From assembly GCF_000741525.1 (NCBI RefSeq), contig NZ_JGYP01000001.1:434001-498000 (forward strand): DNA of 64,000 nt, written 5' to 3'. Positions 20,683-30,468 of this stretch are shown here, piece by piece. Each line of letters starts with the position of its first letter. Position 1 is the stretch's first letter. The position numbers and the translations under genes are program-made. The notes beneath the pieces are model-generated. The model saw nothing but the letters and a program-made list of their open reading frames with translations, was not told the origin of the DNA and ran no database searches. The DNA is from Bifidobacterium bohemicum DSM 22767. GTDB taxonomy: Bacteria > Actinomycetota > Actinomycetes > Actinomycetales > Bifidobacteriaceae.

Positions 20683-21672
20683 CTACGCATTCAATCCAAG
20701 AAAACCGACATGCTCGGCCTTCTTCTTGACGTCGTCATCGAAGCTCGCATGACCGTCGGTTCGTAGGCCTTCCACAGTATCAGCAGCGCGTGAAGCGTTG
20801 AACCCCTTGCCAAAGTATCGTTCCAGCCAAGCCTGAACAACCATCAGCACGGAAGTAATCACCAAGTACCAGATGCACGCCACAATCAACAGGGGAATGG
20901 GCTTGTAGATACGATGCGAGATGGCATCAGTGGCGAATTGCAGCTCAAGGGAGAACGGTACCGCCGAAACCAGTGAGGTGGTCTTGAGCATGCTGATGAC
21001 CTCATTGCCCGTCGGAGGCACAATGATGCGCATCGCCTGAGGAAGCACGACACGCCGCATAATCATCGAGTGCGGCATGCCCAGAGCCTGTGCGGCCTCG
21101 GCCTGGCCGGGATCAACGGCTTCAAGCCCGGCCCGTACGATTTCAGCCAAATACGCGGATTCGTTGAGTGCCAGACCGATCATCGCAGCCAGGAAGCCCG
21201 GGGCGATCACCTTGTTGAGCTGAGCCGTGTCCATCTGCCAAAAGTGAATATCAGTGAACGGCACACCGAGAGTGAGCTTCGGAACCAGAACCGCGAACAG
21301 TCCCCAAAACACCAGTTGTGTGTAAATAGGCGTACCACGGAAGAACCAGATCCAGAACCAGCTGACCCCGCGCAACACCGCGTTGACGGACTTGCGCATC
21401 ACCGCCAGCACAATTGCCAGAACAATCGCAATCAGCATGGAGGTGACGGTAAGCACCAACGTCCAACCGATGCCGTTGAGCACATGCTCGTTGAACAGAT
21501 ACTTCCACACGATGGGCCAGTCGAACTGTTTGTTGGTCACCATCCCGTCAACAAGCATCAGCGCCAGTAGCGCCACGATGATACCGGCGACCAGCGAACC
21601 GGGCCGGTGCACCGGCCGTGCCTTGATCCGCCCTGGGATGTCAAGCCCATCCGATTGATTCCTGCGTGTCAT
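20683..21672 (-). CDS. Polar amino-acid ABC transporter permease, HisM/GlnP type
   Basis: A 329-residue inner-membrane permease. Helices include [19 protein letters not shown] and [23 protein letters not shown]. The coupling loop reads [20 protein letters not shown] with the family's PQAxR signature. The ATG at 21672 was chosen because a GGGAGGG site lies four bases before it; an in-frame ATG at 21765 has none. A single permease gene suggests a homodimeric channel, as in GlnP-type systems. The 60-residue C-terminal extension is hydrophilic. Confidence 0.92.
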   Translation of the reverse strand: MTRRNQSDGLDIPGRIKARPVHRPGSLVAGIIVALLALMLVDGMVTNKQFDWPIVWKYLFNEHVLNGIGWTLVLTVTSMLIAIVLAIVLAVMRKSVNAVLRGVSWFWIWFFRGTPIYTQLVFWGLFAVLVPKLTLGVPFTDIHFWQMDTAQLNKVIAPGFLAAMIGLALNESAYLAEIVRAGLEAVDPGQAEAAQALGMPHSMIMRRVVLPQAMRIIVPPTGNEVISMLKTTSLVSAVPFSLELQFATDAISHRIYKPIPLLIVACIWYLVITSVLMVVQAWLERYFGKGFNASRAADTVEGLRTDGHASFDDDVKKKAEHVGFLGLNA

Positions 21673-21885
21673 GGAACCCTCCCCCTGCAGACGCGCCGCG
21701 CGTCCGCCGTACATGTACACCGTCACACCGTTACGCCGACACATCACGCGACGAGACGACGCCACCTATCATTCTCGTAATTCGTATACTATGCGAAGCC
21801 CCGCATAGACAGACATCGGGAGCGACATCCATTGCCGTTCCCGACGCTCCATACGTCACCGAATCATTGACCAGACGTATACCGG

Positions 21886-22827
21886 TCACTGAACCGACGA
21901 GTAATCGTTGATCTCTGACTTGGTGATTGCCCCGGATTCATTGCCCCAGGTCTTCAGTATCTTCGCGTATGTGCCATCGTCTATCAGCTTCTGAACCGCG
22001 GCCTGCACGGCCTTGGCCGTTTGCATGTCCCCCTTCTTGACCACAACGGCTTCAGGAGTCATGTTGAACGCCTTGCCCAACGGCTCGAGCTTATCCCCGC
22101 TCTGCTTGATGGCGTAGCCCGCTACGGGTGAATCGGCGCAGAAGGCGTCTGCTTTGCCGCTGACCACGTTGGTGGCCACGACCGTCTGATCCTTCATCGA
22201 TTGGATGTCAATCGGCTTCTTGCCCGCCGCAACGCATTCATCGTTGAACTTTTTGACCGTGGTCTCATGGACCGTTCCCGTCTGCACCGCCACGCCGTGT
22301 CCGCAGAGATTCTTTGCGTCGAGCTTCTTAGGGTTTCCCTTCCGCACCACGAACGAGGCGCCCACATTCAGGAACGAGACGAACTCACCGACGTCCTTGC
22401 GGGCCGGATCCATGGTGAAGCCGGACACGCCGACATCGAATTTCGAGCCGATGGAGGGCAGGATCGAATCAAATTCGGCTGCGGTCGGTGAAAACTTGAG
22501 TCCGAAGACGGCCGCAACGGCCTTGGCCATGTCCATATCGTAGCCAATCGGGGTTTTACCGTCCGTGTCGAGGAACTCAGCCGGCGCATAATCCGGTGAG
22601 ACACCGACGGTGAACTTATTATCCTCGGTGATCGACTTCGGCAGCATTGCGGCGATCCTGTCGTCCTTCTTCACTTGAGCAACGTCAAAGGCGGCGTTTG
22701 ATTTTTGATTGTCGGCCGCAACATCGGCCTCATCCTTGGTGCCACAGGCACTCACACCCAACAGCATCGCACCGACGCACACACCGGCCGTCATCCGCTT
22801 CAGAACTTTCCGCATATCATGTTGCAT
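21886..22827 (-). CDS. Amino-acid-binding lipoprotein of ABC transporter (SBP family 3)
   Basis: A 313-residue extracellular binding lipoprotein. The signal peptide MTAGVCVGAMLLGVSAC ends at the lipidated Cys. The SBP_bac_3 domain begins FTVGVSPDYAPAEFLDTDGK with the family motif IGYDMDMAKAVAAVFG. Two further Cys pairs in the domain (CGHGV, NDEC) may form a disulfide. The start at 22827 follows GGGGTG by eight bases; the ATG at 22848 is an alternative. Ligand not determined; polar or cationic amino acids are usual for this family. Confidence 0.9.
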   Translation of the reverse strand: MQHDMRKVLKRMTAGVCVGAMLLGVSACGTKDEADVAADNQKSNAAFDVAQVKKDDRIAAMLPKSITEDNKFTVGVSPDYAPAEFLDTDGKTPIGYDMDMAKAVAAVFGLKFSPTAAEFDSILPSIGSKFDVGVSGFTMDPARKDVGEFVSFLNVGASFVVRKGNPKKLDAKNLCGHGVAVQTGTVHETTVKKFNDECVAAGKKPIDIQSMKDQTVVATNVVSGKADAFCADSPVAGYAIKQSGDKLEPLGKAFNMTPEAVVVKKGDMQTAKAVQAAVQKLIDDGTYAKILKTWGNESGAITKSEINDYSSVQ

Positions 22828-23219
22828 GTTCACATCACCCCTCATCATTGTGTTTCCATATGTCTGCCGACATTCGCATATTATGCATCATCATGTATTT
22901 TATACAAAACATATCTCAGTATTCGGACTTTTCGAGACACCATTTCCGAGGTGGACCGTTCAGGCAAGCAGACATCCCTCCTGATGTGACAGAACGACTC
23001 GCATGACACGAACCCCATACCACGCGTCGTCTTCGAATACATGATTTCGCACGCCATTCGACAGCCATGCAAAACCGGTCACACAGCCTGTCCACATGAA
23101 CGGTTCCGGCAATCCATCCACATCGATCGCGAAAGACGTTCAGTGAAAACCGATGCATGATCCGAGTCACCCGCAAACTACAGTGCCTAACTTGAAGCAA
23201 TGAACCGCCTGTTTCGGCG
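22828..23219. other. Intergenic region between the amino-acid-binding protein gene and smpB
   Basis: About 390 bases with no supported gene. A minus-strand TTGTAT and CATAAT pair separated by 16 bases near 22875-22905 may be the transporter promoter. No tmRNA features were found here despite the nearby smpB, and no riboswitch was recognised. Confidence 0.4.
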
Positions 23220-23699
23220 TCACCGCATTTGCCGGTTCCTATAGCGCATCGCGCGCAACGCCTCGCGTTTGTCTTGTTCCTCGCGCAACGCCTGTCGCTT
23301 GTCGTATTCCTTCTTACCCCTCGCCAAAGCGATCTCGGCCTTGACGCGCCCATCCTTGAAATACAGGCTCAACGCCACGATGGTATAGCCCTTGGCCTCG
23401 ATCTGCCGGGAAAGTTTGGCTATTTGCGAGGCATGCAAAAGGAGTTTGCGCTTGCGCTTTGGCGCGTGGTTATTCCAAGTTCCGTTGAGATATTCGGGGA
23501 TATTCGCACCCTCAAGCCACATCTCACCGTGACGGTCGATGGAGACGAAGGACTCGGCAAGCGACGCACGACCCTCGCGCAGCGACTTTACCTCGGTGCC
23601 GGTAAGCACAAGACCTGCCTCGTAGTGATCTTCAATCGTGTAGTTGTGCCGCGCCTTGCGATTCTGCGCAATCATCTGCGTTCCGTGCTCTTTGGCCAT
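23220..23699 (-). CDS. smpB: SsrA-binding protein SmpB
   Basis: A 159-residue RNA-binding protein that delivers tmRNA to stalled ribosomes. It shows the OB-fold core: [36 protein letters not shown], and the basic C-terminal tail RGKKEYDKR that mimics the tRNA anticodon arm. Length is normal. A GAGGGGCT site precedes the ATG. It follows ftsX on the minus strand, with 276 bases between that hold no supported gene. Confidence 0.97.
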   Translation of the reverse strand: MAKEHGTQMIAQNRKARHNYTIEDHYEAGLVLTGTEVKSLREGRASLAESFVSIDRHGEMWLEGANIPEYLNGTWNNHAPKRKRKLLLHASQIAKLSRQIEAKGYTIVALSLYFKDGRVKAEIALARGKKEYDKRQALREEQDKREALRAMRYRNRQMR

Positions 23700-23975
23700 A
23701 GCCCCTCGCCTCCTGGCTTCCTCCGTTCATCCCAATAGTAATGGCTACGCGCCACTTTCGACCACGGCCGACCGTATCACTCCATGTCTGCCTCCGCACC
23801 GCCGGCCTGCGCGAGCCATCGCTCCACAACACTCCCAACGGATCGCCAAATCAGGGATATGGCAGGCAGTTCGCTCGACTTTCCGTTGTATCTCAGAGGT
23901 CTGACCATTTTCCACCATGCCACAGCCGTAGGCAAATCACCTCGCCGACGCAGGACAAAAACATCGGTCAACGAG

Positions 23976-24899
23976 CTAGGCTTTGAGATACCTTCGCAAT
24001 GAGATCGCCGAGGCGAAGGCCGAAAGCGCCATAGCGCCGACAATGAGAGCAGGCGCCATCAGCCACACCGTGGTCTGATTGATATATGGCATCCACTGCA
24101 CCGTCTTGGCCAGCCAGTCGGTGATGAACACTTTCACCATCACGCTCAAAGTCACCACTGAAAGCAACGATCCGAGAAGGGAAGCGAATACGCCCTCGAG
24201 AATGAACGGCAGGCGAATCGTCCAGTTCGAGGCACCCACGAAACGCATGATCTCAGTCTCGTTGCGCCGACTTGCGGCCGACATGCGTATGGTTGTGGCG
24301 GTAAGCAACACGGCCACCAATACCATCACGGCCGCCAGCACAATGGTCACGGCCGTGGCCTTGTTGAGAACGTTGAAGACCGGATCGAAGATCTCGCGCT
24401 GGTCTCGCACCTCTTCGACACCTTGGGTGCCGCCCAGTACCTCGGAAACCTCATGATATTTGGTCGGATCTTTGAGCTTGAGGCGTAGGGAATCCTGCAT
24501 ATCCGCAGCCGTCAACGTACGCCCCTGGTAAATGCCGTCAGGGTATTGCTTGAGGAAAGTCTTCCTATAGAATTCATCTCGGCTCTGGTAGGTGACCTTG
24601 GCGACTTCGTCGTTAAGATCCCGATGAATCTTCTGCTCAAGATCGACGATTTCACGTTTGGTGGGCGCTTTGCCGGCCGAGCAGTTAGGAGACTGACTGG
24701 CTCCGTCGGGGCACAGCCACACCACGACCTCGACCTCCTTGTACCAGTCGCCCTTCGCTTTGGTGATCTGAGCCTGCATGAGGCCCGAGGTGCCGATGAA
24801 CAAGAAGGAGATGAAGATGACGAGCATCACCGAAAGTATCATGGAAACGTTCTGCTTGAGGCTCGTAAACGTCTCGGAAAGAATAAACCGTGCTCTCAT
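23976..24899 (-). CDS. ftsX: Cell-division ABC transporter-like membrane protein FtsX
   Basis: A 307-residue integral membrane protein that, with FtsE, transmits cytoplasmic ATP hydrolysis to cell-wall hydrolases at the septum. Topology is typical: one N-terminal helix (MILSVMLVIFISFLFIGTSG), an extracellular domain of about 130 residues with a Cys pair (WLCPDG, PNCSAG), then three helices at the C-terminus. RFVGASNWTIRLPFILEG is the family coupling motif. It starts 12 bases after ftsE ends. Confidence 0.95.
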   Translation of the reverse strand: MRARFILSETFTSLKQNVSMILSVMLVIFISFLFIGTSGLMQAQITKAKGDWYKEVEVVVWLCPDGASQSPNCSAGKAPTKREIVDLEQKIHRDLNDEVAKVTYQSRDEFYRKTFLKQYPDGIYQGRTLTAADMQDSLRLKLKDPTKYHEVSEVLGGTQGVEEVRDQREIFDPVFNVLNKATAVTIVLAAVMVLVAVLLTATTIRMSAASRRNETEIMRFVGASNWTIRLPFILEGVFASLLGSLLSVVTLSVMVKVFITDWLAKTVQWMPYINQTTVWLMAPALIVGAMALSAFASAISLRRYLKA

Positions 24900-24911
24900 G
24901 CCTGATCTCCC

Positions 24912-26225
24912 TTACTGCTCTTGGCTATGCTCGTTGGGGTCATTCGTCGTGGTCTTACGTATCGGCGACCCGGCTTTCGCACGGCTTGCCCGGGCCGGCG
25001 GGGTCGGAGGCGGAGGAATCGAGGCGGCCGAAGGTGTTGACGTTTTCTTCTCTGCCGAAGCATCAACTGGCTGAGGATGGGACTGGGCACGAACGGCGGT
25101 TTCGGAAGCCGACGAATCGTCATTGGCCTGTGCCGTCGGAGTTTCAGGGGCAGCCGGGGCAGGGATCGCAGGTGCCTCAGTCCGTGTCTCAGGGCTTGAC
25201 GCATGTTGACCGTGCGGCGTCCCGTTGGTCGCATCCGCAGACTGTTCCGTGCTCACTGGGGTAAAACCTTTACCCCAAGTCATCGTGACCTCGGCGGACT
25301 GGAAGGCTTCGCCATAGCGACCTTTGCGACCCGAATGCACGGACTTGGCCAGTCTGGCGATACCGTCATTCTCGGACCCCGTGACCCCCGTCATCGCTGA
25401 CTCGGCAATGCCGACGCCTGCCACACCGTGCCGCTGCGAGGTCTGATTGGGGGAAACGTTAGCGGAGCCTGTCTTCTTGTAAGGATCGAGCACACGCTGA
25501 GCCTTCGACTCCACTTCGGCATCCGGGAAGTACAGCGCGGAATCGTAGGACCCCTCCTGTTCGTCACGCACGATCTTTCCCTCGTGCAACTCAACGACGC
25601 GCTTACGCATGGAGTTGACGATTTCCTCGTTGTGGGTGGCCATGACCACCGTGGTGCCGGTTCGGTTGATGGCGTCCAGCACCTCCATGATGCCCAAGGA
25701 AGTCGTGGGATCGAGATTACCGGTCGGTTCGTCGGCCAGAATGATCTGTGGATGGTTGACATAGGCGCGTGCGATGGCCACACGTTGGGCCTCACCTCCC
25801 GAAAGCTCATGCGGGTAGTTCTTTTCCTTACCGGTCAGGCCAACGGTTTCAAGGACTTTCGGAACCAAAGATCTGACGGTGGACCGCTTTGCGCCGATGA
25901 CCTCAAGCGCGAATGCGACATTCTGCCACACGGTCTTATTCGTCAGAAGCTTGTAATCCTGAAACACAAAGCCGAGGGAACGTCGGTATTGCGGCACCTG
26001 GCGCGCCGTCAGGCGTCTGAGATCATTGCCGGCCACACGTATCTCGCCGTCCGTGGCCTCTTCCTCTCGAAGCAGCAGACTCAAGAGGGTGGTTTTGCCG
26101 GAACCGGAGGCTCCAACGAGAAACACGAAATCACCGCGCTCAATGTTGAGGCTGACATGATCGAGGGCTGGGCGGGCTCCCTTGGGATAGATCTTCGTGA
26201 CACTATCCAACGTAATCAACGCCAT
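24912..26225 (-). CDS. ftsE: Cell-division ATP-binding protein FtsE with long C-terminal tail
   Basis: A 437-residue protein. Residues 1-225 are a standard FtsE ATPase: Walker [12 protein letters not shown]-loop in VFQDYKLL, signature LSGGEAQR, Walker B with [13 protein letters not shown]. About 200 further residues are rich in Ala, Pro, Ser and Thr (for example [20 protein letters not shown]) and look disordered. FtsE is usually about 220-230 residues, so the tail roughly doubles it. The tail could tether division or wall-synthesis partners; this is inference. Confidence 0.95.
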   Translation of the reverse strand: MALITLDSVTKIYPKGARPALDHVSLNIERGDFVFLVGASGSGKTTLLSLLLREEEATDGEIRVAGNDLRRLTARQVPQYRRSLGFVFQDYKLLTNKTVWQNVAFALEVIGAKRSTVRSLVPKVLETVGLTGKEKNYPHELSGGEAQRVAIARAYVNHPQIILADEPTGNLDPTTSLGIMEVLDAINRTGTTVVMATHNEEIVNSMRKRVVELHEGKIVRDEQEGSYDSALYFPDAEVESKAQRVLDPYKKTGSANVSPNQTSQRHGVAGVGIAESAMTGVTGSENDGIARLAKSVHSGRKGRYGEAFQSAEVTMTWGKGFTPVSTEQSADATNGTPHGQHASSPETRTEAPAIPAPAAPETPTAQANDDSSASETAVRAQSHPQPVDASAEKKTSTPSAASIPPPPTPPARASRAKAGSPIRKTTTNDPNEHSQEQ

Positions 26226-26460
26226 ACACCGTCTCCCTTACCGTCGCCTGAAGCCGTCCACCCGGCAGGTCGGCGACACCGATATAATGCTTCCTCTACG
26301 ATATCGCATGCACGACACGAGCAACGCGAGTTCAACCACATTTGCAAAAACCTTACCTTTTGAGACGCCGTTCCGTATGCCTTATGGCCTGAACCGCTTG
26401 CGAAACCCCGCCTGCAACAGTTGCGTTTGACATGCTCCGCGCTCCGACCGCGCAGCCGAA

Positions 26461-27603
26461 TCAAGCGGTCTCGGCCGACTCTTCCTCAAGGGCCGCCTCG
26501 CGGCGCTGCTCATGACGCCAACGGATGCCGGCGTCAATGAATCCGTCAATGTCACCATCGAAGACGGCCTGGGTCTGGGAGGTCTCGTATCCGGTGCGCA
26601 GATCTTTGACCATCTGGTAGGGATGCAGTACGTAAGAGCGCATTTGATCGCCCCAACTGGCCTTGATGTCCCCCGCCAGCTCCTTTTTCTTCTTGGCCTC
26701 GGCCTCGTGACGCAAGACCAACAAACGCGATTGCAGCACCGCCATGGCGGCGGCGCGGTTCTGGATCTGACTGCGCTCGTCCTGCATCGTCACCACGATG
26801 CCGGTGGGAAGGTGGGTGATGCGGACTGCGGAATAGGTGGTGTTGACACCTTGTCCACCTGGCCCCGAAGAACAGTAGGTGTCCACACGAATGTCGGAAT
26901 CCGGCACATCGATATGATCGGTGACTTCGACCAGCGGCACCACCTCGACCGCGGCAAAGCTGGTCTGCCGACGACCCTGATTGTCGAAAGGAGAGATGCG
27001 CACAAGACGGTGCGTGCCCCCCTCTACCGAGAGTCTGCCATACGCGTACGGCGCATCGACTTCGAACGTGGTCGATTTGATGCCGGCCTCTTCGCCATAT
27101 GAGGTGTCCATCACCTTGGTCTTATAGCCGTTGCGCTCGGCCCAACGCAAATACATGCGCAGCAGCATCTGGGCAAAGTCCGCCGCGTCGACTCCACCCG
27201 CACCGGAACGGATGGTCACCACGGCGCTACGCTCATCGTACTCGCCGTCCAACAGAGTCTCGATCTCCATCTGGTCGAGATCTTTCTGCAACCGGTCGAC
27301 CTGACCCTGGGCCTCGTTCATCGAATCGGCATCGTTCTCCTCCTGCCCCAACTCAAAAAGGGTCTCGATGTCATCAAGACGAGCCGCCATATCCTCGAGT
27401 TTCTTAAGCCTTGACTGTGCGGCGGAAAGACGACTGGTCACCTTCTGGGCATTGTCCACATCATCCCACAGATTGGGCGCAGAGGCCTCCTTCTCAAGCG
27501 CCGCGATGTCGGTTTTGATGCGTTCGACATCAAGTGCCTTGGCTATCGACTCGTACTTGCTGCGAGCCTCACCAAGGGCCTGCGAGAAATCAAACTCCGC
27601 CAT
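26461..27603 (-). CDS. prfB: Peptide chain release factor 2
   Basis: A 380-residue translation terminator recognising UGA and UAA. The stop-codon recognition tripeptide SPF is seen in [15 protein letters not shown] and the peptidyl-hydrolysis GGQ in [15 protein letters not shown]. The gene is one continuous frame, so the in-frame UGA/frameshift autoregulation found in many bacteria is absent, as is usual in actinobacteria. It begins the run prfB, ftsE, ftsX on the minus strand. Confidence 0.97.
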   Translation of the reverse strand: MAEFDFSQALGEARSKYESIAKALDVERIKTDIAALEKEASAPNLWDDVDNAQKVTSRLSAAQSRLKKLEDMAARLDDIETLFELGQEENDADSMNEAQGQVDRLQKDLDQMEIETLLDGEYDERSAVVTIRSGAGGVDAADFAQMLLRMYLRWAERNGYKTKVMDTSYGEEAGIKSTTFEVDAPYAYGRLSVEGGTHRLVRISPFDNQGRRQTSFAAVEVVPLVEVTDHIDVPDSDIRVDTYCSSGPGGQGVNTTYSAVRITHLPTGIVVTMQDERSQIQNRAAAMAVLQSRLLVLRHEAEAKKKKELAGDIKASWGDQMRSYVLHPYQMVKDLRTGYETSQTQAVFDGDIDGFIDAGIRWRHEQRREAALEEESAETA

Positions 27604-27723
27604 ATCCCACCCCTAATATTGTAATAATCGTCAGTCCGATACAATCCTATAAGTCATATTGAATACGCTGACGGCACTCGCCATATACGAAAGCGAAAAA
27701 CCGCGCGCTTGATTTGTCGGTCG

Positions 27724-27855
27724 TCAAAGACCAGCATAAATCGCAGGAATCACCAATGCCAAAAGCATGGCTGCCACCACTATCAGGCACACGATACGCG
27801 CGACGTTCCGCCGTTTGGCTTCGCGCCGCTCCCGCTCGCCCCTGTAATGTCCCAT
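27724..27855 (-). CDS. Small single-pass membrane protein, 43 residues
   Basis: A 43-residue protein: a very basic N-terminus (GHYRGERERREAKRRN) followed by one membrane helix (VARIVCLIVVAAMLLALVIP). The ATG at 27855 has an AAGGTGGGTGG site just upstream. The open frame extends further upstream but loses any such character. No family recognised. The basic head followed by a helix predicts a cytoplasmic N-terminus by the positive-inside rule. It lies 122 bases downstream of the prfB start region, divergent from dapD. Confidence 0.6.
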   Translation of the reverse strand: MGHYRGERERREAKRRNVARIVCLIVVAAMLLALVIPAIYAGL

Positions 27856-28028
27856 ACCACCCACCTTAACGCCCACGCCGGATTTCATTATTCCACGTGG
27901 TTGCTTAATCACCGGAGCCCACAATTCCAGATGACTGCCCAACCAACCTTCTCGGACCAGGCCACTGACCAATACGACACGTACGGTACATTTGAGATAT
28001 TGAATTTCATTTCCGAAAGGTGGACTCG

Positions 28029-29045
28029 ATGAGCAATGAACAGACCGCATGGGGCTGGGGACTGGCCTCAATCGACGAGGCGGGCAATACCCTGGACGTA
28101 TGGTATCCGAAGCTGAAACTCGGCCAAGCGCCAAGCGAAGCGGACCGCCCGCAGCACGGATTCGGAGCGCTGGCTCATAACCAGAGCGATGCGCGCGGGG
28201 TGCGACGAGTGCCGGTGTTCACCGTCTGTCCACTCGACTCCCCCGTCACCGACGCCGCCGAAGCGTATCTGAAGCTGCACCTGCTGAGCATGCGGCTGGC
28301 GAAGCCCAACACCCTGAACCTCGAAGGCATCTTCGCAGCACTGAACAACGTTGTATGGACGAATTACGGACCGTTCGCGGTACATGATTTCGCACTGCGA
28401 AAGTTGGAAGTCATGAACGCGGCGGAACAATCGACTGCGACAACCGGCGACGCGACCGCAACCGTGCCTGCCCCGCACGCCGATGTTAGCGTACTGGCAA
28501 TCGACAAATTCCCGCGTATGGCCGACTATGTGATACCTTCAGGGGTTCGAATCGGGGATGCCGACCGCGTGCGATTGGGCGCCTATCTGTCCGTCGGTAC
28601 CACGGTGATGCACGCGGGATTCGTGAACTTCAACGCCGGCACCTTGGGCACATGTATGATTGAAGGCCGCGTTTCCCAAGGTGTCGTGGTCGGCAACAAC
28701 TCCGACGTAGGCGGCGGCGCCTCGATCATGGGCACGCTTTCCGGCGGCGGCAAACTGCGCAACTCGATCGGCGAGCACAGTCTGCTGGGCGCCAACGCCG
28801 GAATCGGCATCTCCCTAGGCGACAACTGCGTGGTCGAGGCCGGCCTATATATCACGGCCGGCACGAAGATAACGATATACGACAAAAGCAGAATCGAGGC
28901 GGGCAAGCCCCTCGAAACGGTGAAGGGCGCGGACCTCTCCGGCAGGGACAACATCCTTTTCATCCGCAACTCCATGACCGGAGCGATCGAGGCCCGCTAT
29001 CGAAAGACCGGCATCGAACTGAACGCCAAGCTCCACAGGAACTGA
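28029..29045 (+). CDS. dapD: Tetrahydrodipicolinate N-succinyltransferase
   Basis: A 338-residue cytoplasmic enzyme of the succinylase branch of lysine/diaminopimelate synthesis. The C-terminal half is a left-handed beta helix built of hexapeptide repeats (VRIGDADRVRLGAYLSVGTT and following). VMHAGFVNFNAGTLGTCMIEGR and GNNSDVGGGASIMGTLSGGG match actinobacterial DapD. The ATG at 28029 has AAAGGTGG five bases before; a GTG at 28020 is in frame but sits inside that site. It stands alone and ends at a long hairpin. Confidence 0.95.
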   Translation: MSNEQTAWGWGLASIDEAGNTLDVWYPKLKLGQAPSEADRPQHGFGALAHNQSDARGVRRVPVFTVCPLDSPVTDAAEAYLKLHLLSMRLAKPNTLNLEGIFAALNNVVWTNYGPFAVHDFALRKLEVMNAAEQSTATTGDATATVPAPHADVSVLAIDKFPRMADYVIPSGVRIGDADRVRLGAYLSVGTTVMHAGFVNFNAGTLGTCMIEGRVSQGVVVGNNSDVGGGASIMGTLSGGGKLRNSIGEHSLLGANAGIGISLGDNCVVEAGLYITAGTKITIYDKSRIEAGKPLETVKGADLSGRDNILFIRNSMTGAIEARYRKTGIELNAKLHRN

Positions 29046-29074
29046 ACCGGAGCGAGCGGATGGAGCATGATTAT

Positions 29075-29133
29075 TTCTCTGAACCTCATTGGGTCATCAA
29101 GTCCGACTTGATGACCCAATGAGGTTCAGGGGA
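29075..29133. terminator. Very long near-perfect hairpin after dapD
   Basis: Bases 29080-29103 are exactly the reverse complement of 29105-29128, giving a 24-base perfect stem that extends outward by about four to five more pairs with G-U wobbles. There is no T-run. It could be a bidirectional terminator lying between dapD and the decayed gltA, whose strand also runs into it. Such length and perfection are unusual for a simple terminator. Confidence 0.6.
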
Positions 29134-29421
29134 CACCGCTTTCGTCCCACTGACGAAACCATGTTATAAAACGGGTTACGCTACCAGCCCATGAATCACT
29201 TGGCCATCAACGGTTCCCGATTCCCAGCAGCCACAGCCGAACGGGATAATTCGTAAAAACAAACAGACCGGTCCGGTGACTCCCACACAGTCATTGGTTC
29301 ACATCTACTCACGTAACGACACATTTACCTTTAATGTCCACGGTCAGAACAGTGTCCTACGATGGCGCACACCCTGTCACTGGATTTCTCCATCGAAACC
29401 ATATCTGGAACGCAACCGCCT

Positions 29422-30420
29422 TCAGCGTTGATCCATCGGCACATAGTCACGCTCGCCCTCACCAATGTGGACCTGACGCGGACGCCCGATCTTGGTCAAC
29501 GGGTCGACCAGCATCTCGCGGTATTGCTCGATCCGACCAGGAATCCGACCAAGGGCAAAGAGTGGGGGGGGGGCAAACATCGAGGGAGCGGGAACCAAGC
29601 AAGCGATAAATCAGTCCGATGTAAAGATCAACGTTAGGATACAGGTGACATGACACGAAATAATCATCGCGCAAAGCAATATTGCCAAGTTGAGTGCTCA
29701 AATCGAGCAGTTCCGGCCGTGGTCGGCGTGCATGATCGACAGCCGTCCCAACGCATGCATCGACAATTCGTGGGTCTCATATGGCTCGTACGACACAACG
29801 AAACACATGCGAAAAAATCATCGACATACCCCGGACCACATCAAGAAAGATCATGGGCTCATCGTGCCTCCTGCGGAAAATAGAGCTGACGACCGTGCGG
29901 GCCTGCGCCATGATGATCTGAACCGACTGTTCAAGTTGATCGGGATCGACGATATCGGCGACGTCCGGGTAAAAGACCGCCAACGCGTTGATGACACTGG
30001 CCAATATGCTCATCGGCTGGGCGTTTGCCAAGGAAGGAGGATACGAAGCCACGAAAATCACCAACCATCCTACGGTGGTTCAGATCATCACAGATGCACT
30101 CATATTCCAAGCGATCCGGCAATTCGTCATATTGGAACAGCCAAGCGACTTCAAGGAAATCGGATTGCCCACACGGCTGTTCGATTGAATATCCCAGGTA
30201 TCGCGGAATCGGACATCGACCATCGATATAGGTGATTTTGGATTCGCACTGCGCCGTCGCGAGAGACCCTGGATCAAGGATGACGAAACCGCCGTCCACC
30301 CCACAACTACCACCACATCACCGGGAATACTTGCAATGGATCGCCCAAAACCGGTTTGTCCGCAGCTCCACCTTATTACTGCAAACAAACCATGATAAGC
30401 AAACCTTCGAAGGCAAACGG
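29422..30420 (-). pseudogene. gltA: Decayed citrate synthase gene
   Basis: Five consecutive segments in different minus-strand frames match citrate synthase in order: DGGFVILDPGSLATA with CESKITYIDG (about 30300-30220), MSILASVINALAVFYPDVAD (about 30020-29960), LSMHALGRLSIMHADH (about 29770-29715), YPNVDLYIGLIYRLLG (about 29640-29590) and LFALGRIPG through IGEGERDYVPMDQR to a TGA at 29422-29424. Between the HADH segment and YPNVD a block of about 100 residues is missing, including the usual GHRVY catalytic histidine region. A run of ten G (29564-29573) lies at one break. At least four frame breaks make this non-functional. An intact copy elsewhere cannot be excluded. Confidence 0.9.
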
Positions 30421-30468
30421 CCGTTAGACAAAGGCACCAGACCGCCATCGACAGCTGCGAAGTTCCGC

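Noticed and set aside
22828..23219. tmRNA gene next to smpB
   Set aside because: The interval lacks a tRNA-like acceptor and T arm, so ssrA must be elsewhere.
28020..28028. GTG start for dapD nine bases upstream
   Set aside because: It falls within the ribosome-binding site that serves the ATG at 28029.
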